Below, in pieces: positions 26,962-36,983 of a stretch of DNA of 64,000 nucleotides (positions are counted from its first letter, which is position 1; the number at the start of each line of letters is the position of its first letter). Origin of the DNA: Sphingobium indicum B90A (GTDB taxonomy: Bacteria > Pseudomonadota > Alphaproteobacteria > Sphingomonadales > Sphingomonadaceae); the NCBI RefSeq assembly GCF_000264945.2, contig NZ_CP013070.1, positions 1,054,001 to 1,118,000 on the forward strand. Direction: 5' to 3'. The notes under the pieces are model-generated. The model was not told the origin of the DNA, searched no databases, and worked only from the letters and a program-made list of their open reading frames with translations. Made by a program: the position numbers and the translations under genes.

Positions 26962-27549
26962 TCAATCCATGGCCCGAAGCGCTGCGACGATCATGACGGC
27001 CGTGCATTTGGCGGTGCGCTCGGCGCTGATGACCGGCCCGGACAGGCTGCGATGACCCAGGCCGAACAGGCAGGCGAGCATCATTTCCTCCGCGCTTTTC
27101 AGCGCTTCGCCCGACAGCCTGGGATTGGCGGCGCAGGCGAAATCGGCCAGGGAATCGCGAAAGCCCTGGCACATGTCCGTAATCATGTCCGCGACCCGCG
27201 CATTGCGGAATCCCTCCGCCATGATGTCGAAGGACAGGGCTTCGTGCGGATTGTCCATCACGTCCAGCAGCAGCAGTTCGAAGGTCCGCTCTATGCTGAT
27301 CTCGCCCGCGTCGAGCCGCTTGCGCAAGCTCAATATCGTGGCTTCCCGTTCCCGCGCATCGCCTTTCACGATCGCCTCGATGATGTCTTCCTTGCCCTTG
27401 AACAGGCGATAGATCTGGCCGATCGACACATGGGCCGCGGCCGCCAGTTCGGCCACCGCGCTCTGATGGAAGCCCTTGGCGGCGAACAGCTCGCGGGCCG
27501 CATTCAATATGCGGTCCCTGGCGCCGCTTTCATGTTGCAATGCAACCAA
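26962..27549 (-). CDS. TetR-family transcriptional repressor
   Basis: A 195-residue TetR regulator. The N-terminal helix-turn-helix (ARDRILNAARELFAAKGFHQSAVAELAAAAHVSIGQIYRLFKGKEDI, residues 10-55) is canonical, followed by a helical ligand domain. It starts with TTG at 27549: an in-frame stop lies just upstream and AAGGTG stands eight bases before it. A second TTG nine bases downstream is possible. It is divergent from a three-gene RND efflux operon with a perfect palindrome between them, so it most likely represses that operon. Confidence 0.92.
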   Translation of the reverse strand: MVALQHESGARDRILNAARELFAAKGFHQSAVAELAAAAHVSIGQIYRLFKGKEDIIEAIVKGDAREREATILSLRKRLDAGEISIERTFELLLLDVMDNPHEALSFDIMAEGFRNARVADMITDMCQGFRDSLADFACAANPRLSGEALKSAEEMMLACLFGLGHRSLSGPVISAERTAKCTAVMIVAALRAMD

Positions 27550-27615
27550 AAATATTCACCTTGGCCCTTTTTTACCCTTGAACAAATTGTGGCATGTTCC
27601 TACCTGCGCCGCAAC

Positions 27616-27635
27616 TGGAATGAACGTTCATTCCA
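27616..27635. promoter_or_regulatory. Perfect 20-bp palindrome, probable TetR operator
   Basis: TGGAATGAACGTTCATTCCA reads the same on both strands. It lies between the divergent TetR gene and the efflux operon, 37 bases before the chosen adaptor start. Symmetry, length and position match TetR operators such as those for AcrR/TtgR-like repressors. Regulation is inferred. Confidence 0.8.
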
Positions 27636-27671
27636 AAAAGAATGCCATCATTGGAAACGGAGCGCCGACCG

Positions 27672-28835
27672 ATGCAAAAGGGGATATTTGTCGGACTGCT
27701 CGTCTGCGCGTCTGTGCTGGGGCTGGGCGGCTGTGGTGAGCAGCAGCCGCCCGCGCCGCCGCCGCCTGCGGTTGGCGTGGTGAAACTTTCGGTGGAAAAC
27801 GCGCCTCTCACGGCCGAGCTTCCCGGTCGCATCGCGGCGGTGGAAACGGCGGAGGTCCGGCCGCAGATCAATGGCGTCATCCGCCGTCGCCTGTTTACCG
27901 AGGGCGCCTTGGTGCGTGCCGGCCAATTGCTCTACGAGATCGAGGACGCACCCTATCGCGCGGCTGTGGCCCAGGCGCAGGGCGCCCTGGCGCGGGCGCA
28001 GGCATCGATCCGGGCGACCGCCCTTCAGGCGCAGCGCTATCAGGGCCTGGTGGGCATCAACGCCGTCAGCCGGCAGGAGGCCGACAATGCCGCCGCCGCC
28101 GCCCAGCAGGCCCGCGCCGATGTCGCGGCGCAACGGGCGGCGGTGCAGGCGGCGCAGGTGAACCAGGATTTCACCCGCATAAGGGCGCCGATCTCCGGAC
28201 GGATCGGCCGTTCGCTGTTCACGCCGGGTGCGCTGGTGCAGGCGGGGCAGGCGGACCCGTTGGCGACGATCCAGCGGACCGACATCGTCCATGTCGACCT
28301 GACCCAGTCGGCCGCGCAGATCATCGACCTCAAGCAGGCGATGCAGGCGGGCGGCGTCAGTGCGGCCGATGGGGCGCGGGTGCAATTGCTGCTTCCCAAC
28401 GGCAGCGTCTATCCGATCGAGGGGCGCCTGCAATTTTCCGAAGTGACGGTCGATCCCAGTTCCGGCGCGGTGACTTTGCGGGCGACCTTCGCCAATCCGG
28501 ACGGGCTGTTGCTGCCGGGCATGTATGTGCGCGCCAGGCTGGTCGAGGGCCAGCGCAGGCAGGCGATCCTGGCGCCGCAGCAGGGCATTGCGCGCGACGC
28601 GCGGGGCCGGGCCACCGCCATGATCGTGGGCGCGGGCAACAAGGTGGAGCTTCGCCAGGTCGAAACCGACCGGGCCGTGGGCGACAGGTGGATCGTCACC
28701 AAGGGGCTGAAGGCGGGAGACAGGCTGATCGTCGAGGGCCTGGTGAACCTGCGGCCCGGAACGGTCGTGAAGCCGGGCGCGCCGCAGCAGGTGACGGCCG
28801 TCGGCAAGCAGGCGAATGCCGGCGGGGCGAACTGA
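27672..28835 (+). CDS. RND efflux periplasmic adaptor (membrane fusion protein)
   Basis: A 387-residue AcrA-like adaptor linking the RND pump to the outer-membrane channel. The N-terminus is a lipoprotein signal with lipobox LGGC near residue 20. Then come the biotinyl-lipoyl half motif (VRPQINGVIRRRLFTEGALVRAGQLLYEIE), an alpha-helical hairpin rich in Ala/Gln, the second lipoyl half (FTRIRAPISGRIGRSLFTPGALV) and the beta-barrel. The ATG at 27672 gives the signal peptide; an upstream ATG at 27642 overlaps the operator region. First gene of the efflux operon, four bases before the pump gene. Confidence 0.93.
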   Translation: MQKGIFVGLLVCASVLGLGGCGEQQPPAPPPPAVGVVKLSVENAPLTAELPGRIAAVETAEVRPQINGVIRRRLFTEGALVRAGQLLYEIEDAPYRAAVAQAQGALARAQASIRATALQAQRYQGLVGINAVSRQEADNAAAAAQQARADVAAQRAAVQAAQVNQDFTRIRAPISGRIGRSLFTPGALVQAGQADPLATIQRTDIVHVDLTQSAAQIIDLKQAMQAGGVSAADGARVQLLLPNGSVYPIEGRLQFSEVTVDPSSGAVTLRATFANPDGLLLPGMYVRARLVEGQRRQAILAPQQGIARDARGRATAMIVGAGNKVELRQVETDRAVGDRWIVTKGLKAGDRLIVEGLVNLRPGTVVKPGAPQQVTAVGKQANAGGAN

Positions 28836-28838
28836 GCG

Positions 28839-31800
28839 ATGGCGCGCTATTTCATCGACAGGCCCATCTTCGCATGGGTCATCGCCATCGTCATCATGCT
28901 GGCCGGCGGCTTGGCGCTGCGGTCCTTGTCCGTGGCGCAATTCCCGGAGATCGCGCCGCCCGCGGTGACCGTGTCCACCAGCTATCCCGGCGCGAACGCC
29001 CAAACGCTGGAAAGCACGACGACGCAGGTGATCGAGCAGCAGCTCAAGGGGCTCGACCATCTCCGCTATTTCTCTTCCAGCAGCGATTCCGCCGGCAATC
29101 TGACCATCACCCTGACATTCGAGCAGGGCACGGACCCCAACATCGCGCAGGTCCAGGTGCAGAACAAGCTGGCCCAGGCCACCCCCCTGCTGCCGCAGGA
29201 AGTGCAGCAGCAGGGGCTGCGCGTCACCAAATCGACCGCCACATTCCTGATGGTGATGGCGGTCTATTCCGATGACGGCATTCACGACCAACTGGATGCG
29301 GGCGACTTCATCGCCTCCTCGCTCCAGGATCCGATCAGCCGCGTCGACGGCGTGGGCGACACCCAGCTATTCGGATCGCAATATGCGATGCGCATCTGGC
29401 TCGACCCCTATAAGATGGCCAATCTGGGCATCACCGCCGGCGACGTGAAATCGGCCATCCGCGCGCAGAATGCGCAGGTTTCGGCTGGGCAGATCGGCGG
29501 CGCGCCATCGCCCCGCGGCCAGGCGATGAACGCCACCGTGACGGCGCAGTCGCGGCTCAAGACGCCCGAAGAGTTCCGCCAGATCCGCTTGCGCAGCAAC
29601 GGCAACGGGTCCGTCGTTTATCTGTCGGACGTCGCCAAGGTGGAACTGGGCGCGGAAAATTACAGCTTCCGATCCAGGTTCAACGGCCATCCCGCCGCCG
29701 GCTTCGCCATCAAGCTGGCTCCCGGCGCCAATGCGCTGGATACCGTCGAGGGCGTAAAGAGCCGGGTGAAGGAACTGTCCAAAACCTTTCCGGCCTGGGT
29801 CAGATATGATTTCCCGGTGGACAATTCGACCTTCGTGAAGCTGTCGGTGGAGCAGGTCATCCACACCCTGTTCGAGGCGATCCTGCTGGTCTTCGTGGTG
29901 ATGTTCCTGTTCCTGCAGAACTGGCGCGCCACGCTGATCCCCACCATCGCGGTGCCGGTGGTGCTGCTGGGGTCGCTCGCGATCCTCTATGCGGCGGGCT
30001 TCACTATCAACACGCTGACGCTGTTCGGCATGGTGCTGGCCATCGGCCTGCTGGTCGACGACGCCATCGTCGTGGTCGAAAATGTGGAGCGCATCATCCA
30101 GGAGGAAGGGCTCAGTCCGCGGGAGGCGGCCAGGAAGTCGATGGACGAGATCAGCGGGGCGCTGGTCGGCATCGGCCTGGTGCTGTCGGCCGTGTTCCTG
30201 CCCATGGCGTTCTTCGGCGGGTCGACCGGCGTGATCTTCCGCCAATTCTCCATCACGATCGTGTCCGCGATGGTGCTGTCGGTGCTGATCGCGTTGATCC
30301 TGACTCCGGCGCTCTGCGCGACGATCCTTCGGCCCAAGGGGCAAAGCCATGTCTGGACCGGCCCTTTGGGGTCGCGCTTCGGCCGCTTCTTCGACTGGTT
30401 CAACCGGACCTTCGACCGCAATGTCGCGCGTTATGGCGCGACCGTGGAGAAGGTCGAACGCCACTGGGGGCGGACGATGCTGGTCTATGCGCTGATCGTC
30501 TTCGGCATGGGGCTGATCTTCCTGCGCCTGCCCGGCGGTTTCCTGCCCGATGAGGATCAGGGGGTCATCATCAACCAGGTTTCGCTTCCCACGGGATCGA
30601 CGCTGGAGGAAACCGAACGCACGCTGGCCAAGGTCCGCGATCATTACATGATCGGGGAGAAGGGGAACGTCGCCGGCGTCTTCACCGTCCCTGGTTTCGG
30701 CTTCGTGGGACAGGGGCAGAATGTCGGCATCACCTTCGTCCGGCTGAAGCATTGGTCGAAGCGCGAGGGCGCCCGGAACAGGGCGTCGGCCATCGCCCTG
30801 CGCGCCAATGGCGCCTTCCGCAAGATTGCGGCGGGCATGGCGATCGCCTTCGTGCCGCCCGCCGTGCAGGAATTGGGCAATGCCACCGGCTTCGACTTCC
30901 AGCTTGTCGACGTGGGCGGCCTGGGCCATGACAGGATGCTGGAAGCGCGCAACCAGTTGCTGGGCATGGCCATGGCCGACAAGCGGCTGGCGCAGGTGCG
31001 CCCCAACGGCCTGGAGGATACGCCGCAGCTCAAGCTGAACGTCGATCAGGCGGCTGCGGGCGCGCTGGGCATCGCCCAGTCCGACGTCAACGATACGATC
31101 AGCACGGCGATGGGCAGCAGCTATATCAACGACTTCATCGACCGCGACAGGGTGAAGCGCGTCTATGTGCAGGCCGATGCGCCGTTCCGCACCACGCCGG
31201 ATTCGATCGGCGTGCTGCATGTTCGGGGCAGCAGCGGCGCGATGGCGCCGATCTCCTCCTTCGCGACGACCGAATGGACGCGTGGTCCGGCCAAGCTGGA
31301 ACGCTTCAACGGCGTGCCGTCGATGCAGATCATGGGCGCGCCCGCGCCAGGGGTTTCGACCGGCGAGGCGATGAAGGCGATGGAGGAAATCGCGGCCAAG
31401 CTGCCGGCGGGCGTCGGCTATGAATGGAACGGCATTTCCTATGAGGAGCAGACCTCCGGCGGGCAGGCGCCGGCGCTCTATGCGCTGTCCATGCTGATCG
31501 TGTTCCTTTGCCTGGCCGCGCTGTATGAAAGCTGGTCGGTGCCGATCGCGGTCATGCTGGTGGTGCCGCTGGGCGTGTTCGGCGCGGTGCTGGCGGCGAT
31601 GCTGGTCGGGCTGAACAACGACATCTACCTTCAGGTCGGGCTGATCACGACCATCGGCGTGTCGGCCAAGAACGCCATCCTGATCGTCGAATTCGCCGAG
31701 GAGAAGATGCGCGAAGGCCTGCCGCCCGCGCGGGCGGCGCTGGAGGCGGGCAAGCTGCGCCTGCGGCCGATCCTGATGACCAGCTTCGCCTTCGTCTTCG

Positions 31801-32012
31801 GCGTTCTGCCGCTGGCGCTGGCGAAGGGTGCAGGGGCGGGTGGCCAGAACGCCATCGGCTGGGCTGTGGTCGGCGGCATGCTGTCCGCGACGGTGCTCGC
31901 CATCTTCTTCGTGCCGGTCTTCTTCACCGTCGTGAAGCGCCTGTTCCGCGAACATCATGGCAAGGGAAGCGGGCATCAGGGCAGCGCCTTGCCGGGTCCG
32001 CAGGAGGCATGA
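28839..32012 (+). CDS. RND multidrug efflux pump, inner-membrane subunit (HAE1 family)
   Basis: A 1057-residue proton-driven pump, the length of AcrB. The N-terminus [26 protein letters not shown] is the first membrane helix. The proton-relay region is present in [17 protein letters not shown], and the two periplasmic porter domains and the second transmembrane half ([19 protein letters not shown] [14 protein letters not shown]) are intact. Its stop overlaps the start region of the outer-membrane channel gene. Substrates cannot be told; typical ones are hydrophobic drugs, solvents and dyes. Confidence 0.95.
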   Translation: MARYFIDRPIFAWVIAIVIMLAGGLALRSLSVAQFPEIAPPAVTVSTSYPGANAQTLESTTTQVIEQQLKGLDHLRYFSSSSDSAGNLTITLTFEQGTDPNIAQVQVQNKLAQATPLLPQEVQQQGLRVTKSTATFLMVMAVYSDDGIHDQLDAGDFIASSLQDPISRVDGVGDTQLFGSQYAMRIWLDPYKMANLGITAGDVKSAIRAQNAQVSAGQIGGAPSPRGQAMNATVTAQSRLKTPEEFRQIRLRSNGNGSVVYLSDVAKVELGAENYSFRSRFNGHPAAGFAIKLAPGANALDTVEGVKSRVKELSKTFPAWVRYDFPVDNSTFVKLSVEQVIHTLFEAILLVFVVMFLFLQNWRATLIPTIAVPVVLLGSLAILYAAGFTINTLTLFGMVLAIGLLVDDAIVVVENVERIIQEEGLSPREAARKSMDEISGALVGIGLVLSAVFLPMAFFGGSTGVIFRQFSITIVSAMVLSVLIALILTPALCATILRPKGQSHVWTGPLGSRFGRFFDWFNRTFDRNVARYGATVEKVERHWGRTMLVYALIVFGMGLIFLRLPGGFLPDEDQGVIINQVSLPTGSTLEETERTLAKVRDHYMIGEKGNVAGVFTVPGFGFVGQGQNVGITFVRLKHWSKREGARNRASAIALRANGAFRKIAAGMAIAFVPPAVQELGNATGFDFQLVDVGGLGHDRMLEARNQLLGMAMADKRLAQVRPNGLEDTPQLKLNVDQAAAGALGIAQSDVNDTISTAMGSSYINDFIDRDRVKRVYVQADAPFRTTPDSIGVLHVRGSSGAMAPISSFATTEWTRGPAKLERFNGVPSMQIMGAPAPGVSTGEAMKAMEEIAAKLPAGVGYEWNGISYEEQTSGGQAPALYALSMLIVFLCLAALYESWSVPIAVMLVVPLGVFGAVLAAMLVGLNNDIYLQVGLITTIGVSAKNAILIVEFAEEKMREGLPPARAALEAGKLRLRPILMTSFAFVFGVLPLALAKGAGAGGQNAIGWAVVGGMLSATVLAIFFVPVFFTVVKRLFREHHGKGSGHQGSALPGPQEA

Positions 32013-32017
32013 GGACG

Positions 32018-33418
32018 ATGAACAAGATCAAGCCGTTCTCCGCCGCTGCCCTGGCGCTGACGCTCGCGGCCTGCGACATGGCGCCCCGATATGTGCGGCC
32101 CGCCCTGCCGGTGGCGGGGGCGAGCCCGCAGGGACCCGCCTATCCGGCTGGGCAGGGGCAGGCGATCGTCCCGGCGGACACGGGCTGGAGGGATTTCTTC
32201 GTCGATCCCCGGTTGGCGCGGGTGATCGAAACGTCGCTCGCGCATAATCGCGACCTGCGCGTGGCGCTGGCCAATGTGGAGCAGGCGCGGGCTCAATATC
32301 GGGTGCGGCGGGCGGATATTTTCCCGGCGCTGAGCGCCAACGGCAGCGCCACCTATCAGGATACGCCCTTCTCTCAGGTCGGGACGGGCCGGACGGACAT
32401 CTATTCGGCGTCGGTCGGGGTGTCCGCCTGGGAAATCGACCTGTTCGGGCGGTTGCGCAACCTGAGCAGGGCGGCGCAGGAGCAATATTTCGCATCGGTC
32501 GAGAACCGCAACGCGGCGCAGACGGCGCTGATCGCGGAGGTCGCCAATGCCTGGCTGACGATGGCGGCGGATCAGGAGCGGTTGAGGATAGCGCGGGATC
32601 TGGAAAAGGCCTTCGGACAGACGCTTGACCTCACCAGGGCGCGCTTCGCCAAGGGGATCGCGTCGGAACTGGAAGTGCGGCAGGCGCAGACCAGCCATGA
32701 CCAGGCGCGGTCGGACATTGCCGAGGCGACGACATTGGTGGCGCAGGACCAGAATGCGCTGAACCTGCTGGCCGGCGCGACCGTGGCGGCGGAGGACTTG
32801 CCGGCGGCGATGCCGGAAGGCGACGTCACGCTCTCCAGCCTTCCGGCCGACCTGCCTTCCACGGCCTTGCTGCGCCGTCCGGACATCATGGCGGCGGAGC
32901 ATCAGTTGCTGGCCGCCAACGCCAATATCGGCGCTGCGCGGGCAGCTTTCCTCCCGAACATCTCGCTGACCGCCGCGTTCGGAACATTGAGCCTCGGGCT
33001 ATCCAATCTGTTCAAGTCGGGCAGCGACACCTGGTCCGTGGCGCCTTCCGCCAGCCTGCCGATCTTCGACTTCGGCCGCAACAGGGGCAATCTGCGCTAT
33101 GCGCGGGCGACCTATGACGCGATGGTCGCGACCTATGAGAAAAGCGTGCAGACGGGCTTTCGCGAAGTCGCCGACGCGCTTGCCCGGCGCGGCACGATGA
33201 CGCAGCAACTAGAGGCGCAGGCATCGCTGCGGGATGCGGCGCGGGTGAGCTATCGCCTGTCCGAAGCGCGCTTCCGCGCCGGCGTCGACCCTTTCCTGAC
33301 CACGCTGGACGCGCAGCGGACGCTCTACAATGCGGAGCGGAGCCTGCTGGCGACAAGGCTGAGCCGCGCCGCGAACATGGTTGAACTTTATCGCGCTATG
33401 GGTGGCGGCCTGAAATAA
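32018..33418 (+). CDS. Outer-membrane efflux channel lipoprotein (NodT/OprM family)
   Basis: Trimeric TolC-like exit duct of about 466 residues. The signal peptide ends in lipobox LAAC, and the N-terminal APRYVRPALPVAG region and repeated coiled helices with Ala/Gln-rich heptads (for example NVEQARAQYRVRRADIFPALSANGSATYQ) are typical of NodT. Two starts are possible: ATG at 32018, with AGGAGG ten bases before, or ATG at 32009, which overlaps the stop of the pump. It completes the three-part operon. Confidence 0.92.
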   Translation: MNKIKPFSAAALALTLAACDMAPRYVRPALPVAGASPQGPAYPAGQGQAIVPADTGWRDFFVDPRLARVIETSLAHNRDLRVALANVEQARAQYRVRRADIFPALSANGSATYQDTPFSQVGTGRTDIYSASVGVSAWEIDLFGRLRNLSRAAQEQYFASVENRNAAQTALIAEVANAWLTMAADQERLRIARDLEKAFGQTLDLTRARFAKGIASELEVRQAQTSHDQARSDIAEATTLVAQDQNALNLLAGATVAAEDLPAAMPEGDVTLSSLPADLPSTALLRRPDIMAAEHQLLAANANIGAARAAFLPNISLTAAFGTLSLGLSNLFKSGSDTWSVAPSASLPIFDFGRNRGNLRYARATYDAMVATYEKSVQTGFREVADALARRGTMTQQLEAQASLRDAARVSYRLSEARFRAGVDPFLTTLDAQRTLYNAERSLLATRLSRAANMVELYRAMGGGLK

Positions 33419-33562
33419 CTTTTTGGCCGCAAGCGGCGGGAAGGCAGCCATGCCGGCATGGTCCATGGTGCCTTTCTGGAGCATCCGCTTAAAAGGATGC
33501 GACAACAAAATCCTGGAGCGCGGGACCTCAGCGCGGCCCGCCCAAGGGTGGGAAGGACAGGC

Positions 33563-34048
33563 ATGACCTACGCATATCGGACGATGGATTCCCCTGTCGG
33601 CGAATTGACGCTGGTGGCGGGCGAGGCGGGGTTGGCGGCGGTGCTGTGGCAGGATGACGATCCCCGGCGGGTGCGCCTGGGGCCGCGGATCGAGCGGGGC
33701 GATCATCCGGTGCTGGAGGAAGCCGGGCGGCAACTCGGCGAATATTTCTCCGGACAGCGGGAAGCGTTCGACCTGCCGCTCCATTTCAGCGGCACGGATT
33801 TCCAGAAAAGCGTCTGGGCTGCCCTGCTGACCATCCCCTTCGGGGAGACCTGCAGCTATGCCGACATCGCCCGCCAGATCGGCAAGCCGTCCGCCTGCCG
33901 CGCCGTGGGAGCCGCCAATGGACGAAACCCGATTTCCATCATTGCGCCCTGCCACAGGGTGGTCGGCGCCGATGGCGCGCTGACCGGCTTTGCTGGCGGT
34001 CTGAAGGCCAAGCGCTATCTGCTTGGCCTGGAAAGAAGATTTCCGTGA
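33563..34048 (+). CDS. ogt: Methylated-DNA-[protein]-cysteine S-methyltransferase
   Basis: A 161-residue suicide repair protein that removes alkyl groups from O6 of guanine. It has the active-site motif [20 protein letters not shown] with the acceptor Cys, and the helix-turn-helix-like DNA-binding part ([28 protein letters not shown]). The start at 33563 follows GGAAGGACAGG. It stands alone after the efflux operon, 144 bases downstream, and precedes tRNA-Arg. Confidence 0.94.
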   Translation: MTYAYRTMDSPVGELTLVAGEAGLAAVLWQDDDPRRVRLGPRIERGDHPVLEEAGRQLGEYFSGQREAFDLPLHFSGTDFQKSVWAALLTIPFGETCSYADIARQIGKPSACRAVGAANGRNPISIIAPCHRVVGADGALTGFAGGLKAKRYLLGLERRFP

Positions 34049-34063
34049 GATCCATCGGGGAAA

Positions 34064-34140
34064 TGGCGCACCCAAGAGGATTCGAACCTCTGGCCTTTGC
34101 CTTCGGAGGGCAACGCTCTATCCAGCTGAGCTATGGGTGC
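34064..34140 (-). tRNA. tRNA-Arg(CCG)
   Basis: Cloverleaf on the minus strand. The acceptor stem GCACCCA pairs with TGGGTGC, the anticodon arm is TTGCC-CTCCGAA-GGCAA with anticodon CCG, and the T-arm is AGAGG-TTCGAAT-CCTCT. The discriminator is G and CCA appears encoded. The decoded codon is CGG. No integrase or direct repeat flanks it. Confidence 0.95.
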
Positions 34141-34214
34141 GTGTCGCTAGTGCGAAGGGCCGCTTAGCAAAGGCCAATCGCTCGCGCCAGCATCAAAATC
34201 GTCTCAGGCCAAAG

Positions 34215-34598
34215 TTATTTCGCCATTTTCTGCATCGGCTGGAATTTCCCCAGCCCGCAACTCGGCCCGCGCTGCAAGCCGCCAGTCTGATAGAGCACGG
34301 TGATGATGTCCACAGAACAGAGCTGGGACAGGCTGGTCCTGTAGAGGAAGCGCTTTTCGAAACCCAGGCTGGGGCAGCTCATGGGCAGCCTGTTCCGATA
34401 CACCTTGTTGCCGTTCATGATGAAGTCGATGGTCCGGTCGTCGCGGACGTCGGTGGAGCGGATCGCGCTCAACTGAATGCAATCGACCGGCTTTCCGGCA
34501 GGGACCAGATTGTCCGGCGCTTTCTTGGCGACGGCAGGGGCGGCAGCGCAGGCGAGCGCGGCCGCCAGCGCGAGTTTGCGGATAAGGGGGGCAGACAT
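34215..34598 (-). CDS. Secreted DUF6491-type protein
   Basis: A 127-residue exported protein with a signal peptide (MSAPLIRKLALAAALACAAAP, cleavage about residue 24). The mature part has four Cys (CIQLSAIRST, MSCPSL, LCSVDII, SCGLGKF), which suggests two disulfides in the periplasm. The alternation IRSTDVRDDRTIDFIMNGNKVYRNRLPMSC and the C-terminal CGLGKFQPM match my memory of the DUF6491 family found in sphingomonads and xanthomonads. No biochemical role is known to me. A longer open frame to 34766 lacks support. Confidence 0.7.
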   Translation of the reverse strand: MSAPLIRKLALAAALACAAAPAVAKKAPDNLVPAGKPVDCIQLSAIRSTDVRDDRTIDFIMNGNKVYRNRLPMSCPSLGFEKRFLYRTSLSQLCSVDIITVLYQTGGLQRGPSCGLGKFQPMQKMAK

Positions 34599-34693
34599 GA
34601 CGTCTCTCCTGTTGACTGTCTGGATGACGTCGCGGGAACGCATCATCCGTCCTGCCGCTCCTTTTACCGCACGGCGCCTGAACCGCACAATAA

Positions 34694-35344
34694 TCAGGGC
34701 TTGGCGCCGGGCGCGGGCGTCTTGGGCTTGAAGCGGCAGAGGTCGGCGACGATGCAGCGCCAGCATTCGGGCTTGCGCGCCTTGCAGACATAGCGGCCGT
34801 GCAGGATCAGCCAGTGGTGCGCATCGCGGCGGAAGGGGCCGGGGACGCGCTTTTCCAGCTTCAGTTCGACCGCCAGCGGAGTCTTTCCGGGCGCCAGGCC
34901 GGTGCGGTTGCCGACGCGGAAGATATGGGTGTCGACCGCGAACGTCTCCTGCCCGAAGGCGGTGTTCATGACGACATTGGCGGTCTTGCGCCCGACGCCG
35001 GGCAGGGTGGTGAGGATGTCGCGGTCCTGCGGCACTTCTCCGCCGAAATCGCGGACCAATATTTCCGACAGGGCGATGACGTTCTTGGCCTTGGCGTTGA
35101 ACAGGCCGATCGTCTTGATATGGGCTTTCAGGCCCTCTTCCCCCAGGTCGACCATCTGTTGCGGTGTGCGGACCTCCCGAAACAGGGCGCGGGTCGCCTT
35201 GTTGACGCCGACGTCCGTGGCCTGCGCCGACAGGACCACCGCCACCAGAAGCTGATAGTCATTGTCATATTCCAGTTCCGTGCGAGGGGCCGGATTGGCC
35301 TCCGCAAGGCGGCTGAAAAAGTCGAATATCCGGTCCTTGTTCAC
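34694..35344 (-). CDS. nth: Endonuclease III
   Basis: A 216-residue bifunctional DNA glycosylase/AP lyase for oxidised pyrimidines. The helix-hairpin-helix with catalytic Lys is LTTLPGVGRKTANVVMNTAFGQETFAVDTHIFRV, with the catalytic Asp in VDTH. The C-terminal 4Fe-4S cluster follows the usual C-x6-C-x2-C-x5-C spacing in CKARKPECWRCIVADLC. It begins two bases after the dapB stop on the same strand, so it is probably co-transcribed. Confidence 0.96.
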   Translation of the reverse strand: MNKDRIFDFFSRLAEANPAPRTELEYDNDYQLLVAVVLSAQATDVGVNKATRALFREVRTPQQMVDLGEEGLKAHIKTIGLFNAKAKNVIALSEILVRDFGGEVPQDRDILTTLPGVGRKTANVVMNTAFGQETFAVDTHIFRVGNRTGLAPGKTPLAVELKLEKRVPGPFRRDAHHWLILHGRYVCKARKPECWRCIVADLCRFKPKTPAPGAKP

Positions 35345-35346
35345 GG

Positions 35347-36120
35347 TCAGAGGCCCAGGACGCCCTTCATGTCATAGCGGCCGACGGGTTGGCCGATCAG
35401 CCATTGCGCGCCCTTCACCGCGCCGCGAGCGAAGATGATGCGGCTTTCGGCGCGATGGCCGATCTCTATCCGCTCGCCATCGGCGGCGAAGATGACCTGA
35501 TGATCGCCCGCCACGGAACCGCCGCGCAGGGCGGCGAAACCGATGGCTCCCCTGGCGCGCGCGCCGGTGATGCCGTCCCGGCCGCGCTCGCTATGGTCGG
35601 CCAGGGCGATGCCGCGTCCCTGCGCGGCGGCTTCGCCCAGCAGCAGCGCGGTGCCGGACGGGGCGTCGACCTTGTGGCGGTGGTGCATTTCGACGATCTC
35701 TATGTCCCAGTCGTCGCCAAGGCGGGTTGCCGCCTGTTCCACCAGCGCCGCCAGCAGATTGACGCCGAGCGAGGTGTTGCCGGTCTGGAGCAGCGGAATG
35801 CGCTTCGCCGCTTCATCGATCAGCGCATGATGCGCGGGTTCCAGCCCGGTGGTGCCGATAAGGACCGGCTTCTTCGCGGCGATGCAGGCGTCCAGATGGG
35901 TCGACAGCGCGCCGGGCACGGAAAAGTCGATCAGCACGTCGCTCCGCTGCGCCAGCGCCAGGGGATCGGCGGTGATCGGGACACCGGGGGCGATTTCGCC
36001 TTCGCCGTCGCGGTCGGTGCCTCCGGCGATTTTCAGGCCCGCTTCCTGCACGATCTGCGCGATGGCGCGTCCCATGCGGCCGGCCGCTCCGAAAATCCCG
36101 ATGCTGGTCATCACAGTCAT
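35347..36120 (-). CDS. dapB: 4-hydroxy-tetrahydrodipicolinate reductase
   Basis: A 257-residue enzyme of lysine and meso-diaminopimelate synthesis, so also of peptidoglycan. It has the nucleotide motif GAAGRMGRA and the active-site segment EIVEMHHRHKVDAPSGTA with the catalytic His pair and Lys, then RGGSVAGDHQVIF. The start may be MTVMTS at 36120 or the ATG three codons later (36111). It forms a two-gene unit with nth and is divergent from the sirtuin gene by 135 bases. Confidence 0.95.
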   Translation of the reverse strand: MTVMTSIGIFGAAGRMGRAIAQIVQEAGLKIAGGTDRDGEGEIAPGVPITADPLALAQRSDVLIDFSVPGALSTHLDACIAAKKPVLIGTTGLEPAHHALIDEAAKRIPLLQTGNTSLGVNLLAALVEQAATRLGDDWDIEIVEMHHRHKVDAPSGTALLLGEAAAQGRGIALADHSERGRDGITGARARGAIGFAALRGGSVAGDHQVIFAADGERIEIGHRAESRIIFARGAVKGAQWLIGQPVGRYDMKGVLGL

Positions 36121-36255
36121 TCCTTAAAAAGTCGCGTGGCGGATGCCAGAATGGATGGCTCTTGTCATCCTTTTGCTATCGGTTCTTGCAATGGGAAATG
36201 GGTGGCATAGGGACTTGGGCGGCCCTCTTATCGCGCAACGGGACGGGAAAGATAA

Positions 36256-36954
36256 ATGGACGACATTCGCAATATCGTGATCCTGACCGGCGCCGGGATT
36301 TCCGCCGAAAGCGGGCTGGCGACCTTTCGCGGGCCGGACGGGCTGTGGGAAGGGCATCGGGTGGAGGATGTGTGCACGCCAGAGGCCTTGGTGCGCGACG
36401 CGGCGCTGGTGCACCGCTTCTATGACGAGCGGCGGGCGAAACTGGCGGAGGTGAGGCCGAACGCCGCGCATGAAGCGCTGGCGGCGCTGGACGCGCAATG
36501 GCCGGGGGAATTGCTGATCGTCACGCAGAATGTGGACGATCTCCACGAGCGGGCAGGGGCGAAACGGCTCATCCATATGCACGGGGAGTTGCGCTCGGCG
36601 CTCTGCGCGGGATGCGGGAAGGCGAAGCCCTGGACGGAGGCCCTGCCGCCCGGATCGGTCTGCGATGGCTGCGGAAGGGCGCTTTTGCGGCCCGACATCG
36701 TGTTCTTCGGCGAGATGCCCTATGAAATGGAGGCCATTGACCAGGCGTTACGGCGGGCCGACCTGTTCGTTTCGGTGGGGACGTCCGGGGCGGTCTATCC
36801 GGCGGCGGGTTTCGTGCAGACGGCGCGCCATGTCGGCGCCCGGACGCTGGAGTTGAACCTGGAACCGTCGGCCGGGAGCTTCTATTTCGAGGAAAGCCGG
36901 ATGGGAGCCGCGAGCGTCCTGGTGCCCGAACTGGTCAGGGAATTGCTGGCATAA
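36256..36954 (+). CDS. cobB: NAD-dependent protein deacylase, Sir2 family
   Basis: A 232-residue sirtuin. The NAD site begins GAGISAESGLATFRG (residues 9-23), the TQNVDDLHERAG motif follows, and the catalytic His is in HMHGEL. A CxxC-x(n)-CxxC zinc site is formed by CAGCGKAKPW and CDGCGRALL. It probably removes acetyl or succinyl groups from lysines, activating acetyl-CoA synthetase in other bacteria. A GGGAAAG ribosome site lies upstream. Confidence 0.93.
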   Translation: MDDIRNIVILTGAGISAESGLATFRGPDGLWEGHRVEDVCTPEALVRDAALVHRFYDERRAKLAEVRPNAAHEALAALDAQWPGELLIVTQNVDDLHERAGAKRLIHMHGELRSALCAGCGKAKPWTEALPPGSVCDGCGRALLRPDIVFFGEMPYEMEAIDQALRRADLFVSVGTSGAVYPAAGFVQTARHVGARTLELNLEPSAGSFYFEESRMGAASVLVPELVRELLA

Positions 36955-36983
36955 GTTCGGAACGGGCCGCGTAGCCCCCGATC

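Noticed and set aside
29367..31976. Minus-strand frame of 869 codons over the RND pump
   Set aside because: Low-complexity His/Gln/Arg sequence with no motif; the plus strand encodes a full-length RND pump.
34064..34140. tRNA-Arg as an integration site for a mobile element
   Set aside because: No integrase, phage gene or direct repeat of the tRNA end was found on either side.
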